Shown: positions 60,456-64,000 of the stretch, one piece after another
Layout: each line of letters opens with the position of its first letter
How positions within the stretch are numbered: position 1 is the first letter of the stretch
Source: Lithospermum erythrorhizon
Lineage: Eukaryota > Streptophyta > Magnoliopsida > Boraginales > Boraginaceae
Direction of reading: 5' to 3'
Length of the DNA stretch: 64,000 nucleotides
Assembly: GCA_019722365.1 (NCBI GenBank)
Contig: JADFUC010002295.1
Coordinates: forward strand, 806,001-870,000
Translations under genes and position numbers: made by a program
Notes under the pieces: model-generated
Database searches by the model: none
What the model was told of the DNA's origin: nothing
Seen by the model: the letters and a program-made list of their open reading frames with translations, nothing else

Positions 60456-62120
60456 TGTATTAGGGAAGATCGAAAGACAACCTTTTGGCGTGAAAACTAT
60501 TCTTGAATTGATTATTTTAAGGCAAATACTATTGCATTTATGACATCATGTGACTTTTATTACCATTATTAAAAGGCTGCCATTATTGACTTAAACAATT
60601 CCAATTTAGCTCCATTTTAACAAGCAAAAATGATCAAATCATACAAACGGATAAGAAAAAACAGCTTAGCAAAACCACATATGTTGTATAGAATTCAAAT
60701 ATTTTCTATAGGTGGCATAATATTTAGTGAAAAATATATTGAAAGATAATATTTTTATTTCGACCTTTGACTTTTAAAATTTGCTACAATATTTGGTGAA
60801 AAATAAAAATAAAAAATACTATTTCAAGATATTTTACTACTAGTATTAACATGATAATTTCCATATAAAATAATGCCACGTTGTCGACTAAAGTTTGTTA
60901 ATTTTGACAATTGAAACGTTAATGCAAACCATCTTCTTGAAATGGATGTAACATGATAAGTTCGATTCAAAATCAAAATTAGATAGTTGTATTATTACAA
61001 AGAGCAAGAAAAGTGAATTGTACAAATATTTAATGCAAGAATTCAGTTAAAGACTATTACTTGCAAAGTCTTGAATTCTCCTCCAGCTATCAGTAGAGTG
61101 GCTGAGGTACAAAAATGTTAGCTTTGGGAACTACAAAACTTTATTGCTTTGGATTTTATAATTTTTGGATATAAATGATTGGAAACTTGGGAATTTGCAG
61201 TTTGGTCCTTATGATTTTGGCATATACATATTTTCCCTCAAAATGATCATTTCTGATGTGGACAACTTTGTAGTGAACCTAGTACTGTACTAGGTACTCC
61301 CTACATCTATGTTAGTCTCATTTTACCAATTAAAAAATCCCATTTTAAATTCTCTTTTTATAAAAAATGAAAAGAAATCATGGAGGAAAATTTAATTATG
61401 CGACTAATCAAAATTTATCTTAAATTTTTGCCAAGATTTTAAAACGTGGGTCAGTTTTTTGAATGGAGGGATTAATTTTTTTTGTGAAAAATAAATAATA
61501 AATAATCTAAAGTAATTGTTTATCCTTCGATAGCTTCCTTACATTCCGATCCGAGCAATTTATATGATTATTCCAGAGGATCCACAAAGAAAACCTCAGT
61601 GAATAATATGGATGCCACATTCTTTAACCGAAATTCAACTGCTGGCTGCTTTATCACTGTGATTATATCCGCATGCTGCAGGTAATCCTTACAGGTCCTG
61701 ATCGGTAATACTACATACTGTATATTGTTAAACATCCAAGATGACTATTTAGTGTTTGGAAAAGGGAAAAGGTATGTGGTTTTTGGGTTACCAACCAACA
61801 ATATTGTGGAGGATCGAGTGTCTTTGAATAAGCAACAATTACCTAATCGACAATTCGTTTTTTCAACACGAATATACGAATTAAAGTTAAGATTTGACAA
61901 ATAAAAAATGACAAATATTGCTTGAAGAGTGGTGAAAGAAAATATTCTCGTTTGCAAGAACTTTATTTCAATAATAATAAAAGTAGTCTTCAAAACAATA
62001 GAATAAAACCTGTCCGAGAAAACTTCTTCCTGGTCAATATTCTTGTGGTATCTGGACCTCAAAAGTCTAAACAGTGTCAACCTGAAGTCAGCCACATCTG
62101 CTGCTCTCCTCCTTTTTCCA
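60456..62120. other. Spacer between the two ACS copies
   Basis: This spacer holds the promoter of ACS copy 2 and the 3' flank of copy 1. It is AT-rich, with one Stowaway-like element (61297-61472). No other gene is supported. The frames at 61745-62167 are not protein-like. Confidence 0.5.
61297..61472. mobile_element. Stowaway-like MITE
   Basis: TA-flanked ends CTCCCTACATCTATGTTAGT and GTCAGTTTTTTGAATGGAGGG are imperfect inverted repeats at the outermost 10 bases. AT-rich and non-coding, about 176 bp. Confidence 0.55.
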
Positions 62121-63923
62121 TCAAAGTTTACTGAGGTTCTTACCAGCAAGAGCAATAAGTTGATCAACCACTCCAGGATCGGCCAGTGCGCTTATGTCCC
62201 CAAGGTCATCTAACTTCCTGGAAGCTATTTTCCTCAAAATCCTTCTCATTATTTTTCCACTTCTAGTCTTCGGAAGACCAGGTGCCCAATGGATCCTTTC
62301 AGGAGTCGCGAAAGCCCCAATCTGCATTTAACATAGTCATGACAAGTTATGCATCGACTAAGTTATCAAGATCCATTCGAGCTGGTGTTTTCTTCTATTA
62401 TTTCAACGGTCTCAATATTGTTTCTCTTCTACATACCTGAGTTCTCACTGTTTTTACAAGACTTTTACGGAGGTCTTCACTATATGGGACACCTTCGACT
62501 AACGTTACAAATGCATATATACCCTGTCCTTTAACCTGAATGCAATTGTAAAATGGAAACTCAGATGATTCCCGGAAGATGGAGAAGCATATGAGTCAAA
62601 AGTATAAATGCATTACCTCGTGTTCAACACCAACCACAGCAGCTTCTGCACATTGGGGGTGTGAAACTAGAGCAGATTCAACTTCTGCTGTGCCAATACG
62701 GTGGCCACTGCAATCAAAAGAAGGAAAATAAAGGATGACATGAAGAGAAATATGAAGTAGCCAAACTAATAGAATGAAACTGACTTATAATCAAGGGTGC
62801 ATTGTTTATTCTAAAATCACTATTTTCCACATTTCAAATGCATGATTGAGTAAATGTTTTGATGGATATTATTTCTAAATGTTAGAATCACGATTCAATT
62901 TTGATACTCCCTCCGATTTTTTTAGTTGTCATCCTAGCATAATTTTTTGTTTAAAATACTGTCATTCTAAAGATAATAAATCGTGACTTTACATTTCTAA
63001 TGTACTTTGACTACTTTTTAGACAACTAATAATATATATATTTTCAATTAATTAACATTCTACATTTCTATACTTTGATTACTTTTATTTTTCCTTAATA
63101 GTCATAATGATAAGAAAAAACCTATGAGTACAATATACACAAATGAACATGAAAGAAAGATAGAAAAAGGATAAAGTTGGAAAATCTGCAAACATTACCT
63201 AACGTTGATTACATCATCAACCCTTCCTGTTATCCAGTAATAACCATCTTTGTCTCTACACCACGAAATGATAAATCACGAATTAGGATCTGTTACCTTC
63301 CATACTTTATAAATTAGAGTTAACATAAATCTTCAAGAGATAAATGGACACCTGCGGCAGCCATCACCACTAAAATAATAACCAGGGAAAGCACTGAAGT
63401 ATGCCGTTTCATATCTTTCATGATCTCCATACAGAGTTCGAAATGCCCCAGGCCATGAACTTCTGGCACACAAGTATCCACTGCATTCGCCTTCTAGCTC
63501 AGAGCCTTTCTCATCAACTATGACAGTCTACAGTCATAATACTAAATGTGGAACCTTTACACTCAAAAAATATGTAACCATTGATGACCGAGAAGAATTT
63601 TCACTCGGATGAGGACAATTAAAAGGCGCATGTTGCAATCTCATAAATGTCTCTCTAAAGCAATGCACACGCATGCAGAAAGTACCTGAACCCCAAAGAA
63701 AGGGAAGGTAGCAGAACCAGGTTTCTGTGCCCAAGCACCCGGCAAAGGAGTGATCTATTACAACAGTACGCGAATCATTTAAATAACAGACTCATTTTGC
63801 GAAGGATAGGCAGTAGGCATGAAAGACGAAGGAAAGAAATTTACCAGGAAACCACCCGTCTCCGTTTGCCACCATGTGTCAGATATAGGACATCTAGAGT
63901 CACCAACTACATTGAAAAACCAC
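62121..63923 (-). CDS. ACS: Acetyl-CoA synthetase copy 1, 3' part (cut by right window edge)
   Basis: Eight exons with good splice sites: 63845-63923 ([20 protein letters not shown]), 63686-63754 ([20 protein letters not shown]), 63353-63527 ([20 protein letters not shown]), 63199-63255 ([18 protein letters not shown]), 62617-62707 ([20 protein letters not shown], then [10 protein letters not shown]), 62437-62535 ([20 protein letters not shown]), and 62121-62321 ([20 protein letters not shown], ending [10 protein letters not shown]). The enzyme is an AMP-forming ligase making acetyl-CoA from acetate. [10 protein letters not shown] is the A5 adenylate motif, [19 protein letters not shown] the hinge and A8 region, and PKTRSGK holds the catalytic Lys, a known site of acetylation control in the family. 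The 5' exons lie beyond 64000. The gene is clean, unlike its downstream tandem copy. Confidence 0.92.
62908..63110. mobile_element. Stowaway-like MITE piece inside an ACS intron
   Basis: A left-type end CTCCCTCCGATTTTTTTAGT after TA, followed by AT-rich DNA. The matching right end is not clear, so the element is truncated or diverged. It lies in the intron between the exons at 62617-62707 and 63199-63255. Confidence 0.4.
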
Positions 63924-64000
63924 CTGGTGACAGATTACAGGAAACCGTTTAAATGTGTTAGGAGAGAAACCAATCAAATTACCAAGTCAGATAATCAACA

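Noticed and set aside
61745..62167. 140-codon minus-strand frame beside the ACS 3' end
   Set aside because: It overlaps the ACS terminus and 3' flank, and shows no protein-like pattern.
1..64000. CRISPR arrays, bacterial operons or phage genes
   Set aside because: Gene structure, introns and repeats are those of a plant nuclear genome; no regularly spaced direct repeats of CRISPR type were seen.

Overview
The window looks like nuclear DNA of a flowering plant, most likely a eudicot. It is AT-rich. Its genes have short GT-AG introns, plant-specific families are present (AP2/ERF factor, trichome-birefringence-like protein, PII-2-type LRR protein, KIN-8A kinesin), and the intergenic DNA holds Stowaway-type MITEs, SINE-like pieces, a Helitron remnant and an old Ty1/copia element. 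I cannot name the species. Exon borders were read by eye from splice consensus, frame continuity and family knowledge; no search was run.

Left part (1-13.8 kb). A DENN-domain gene on the minus strand runs off the left edge. It is followed by repeat-rich intergenic DNA holding two tRNA-derived SINE-like pieces and the C-terminal end of a Helitron helicase. A single-exon AP2/ERF factor of the RAP2.11/ERN type comes next (minus). Then a long imperfect inverted repeat (arms of about 0.8 kb) surrounds what looks like the captured first exon of a mitochondrial-protein gene.

Middle (13.8-32.4 kb). A decayed Ty1/copia retrotransposon about 6.4 kb long lies beside a small intact gene of unknown function. 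An intact three-exon gene derived from a hAT transposase (BED finger plus hAT dimerisation domain) follows. Next come repeats and a frameshifted, acidic FYVE-protein-like pseudogene.

Right part (32.4-64 kb). This stretch has a C3HC zinc-finger (NIPA-like) gene with indels, an intact two-exon PII-2-like LRR gene, a repeat-filled gap with a tandem array and a perfect 34-bp palindrome next to a TATA box, a broken KIN-8A kinesin gene, a TBL gene whose catalytic DxxH block is scrambled, and two head-to-tail acetyl-CoA synthetase copies. Of the ACS copies, the right one is clean but cut by the window edge; the left one keeps its first five exons and is decayed afterwards.

The most notable pattern is that five or six recognisable genes between about 30.7 and 60.5 kb carry small indels or lost exons, while genes elsewhere in the window are clean. 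Fractionation of a duplicated segment would explain this, and so would local assembly error; the two can be separated by mapping reads. I saw no convincing undescribed system. The best leads are the inverted-repeat capture element, the palindromic TATA-linked array and the exapted hAT gene.
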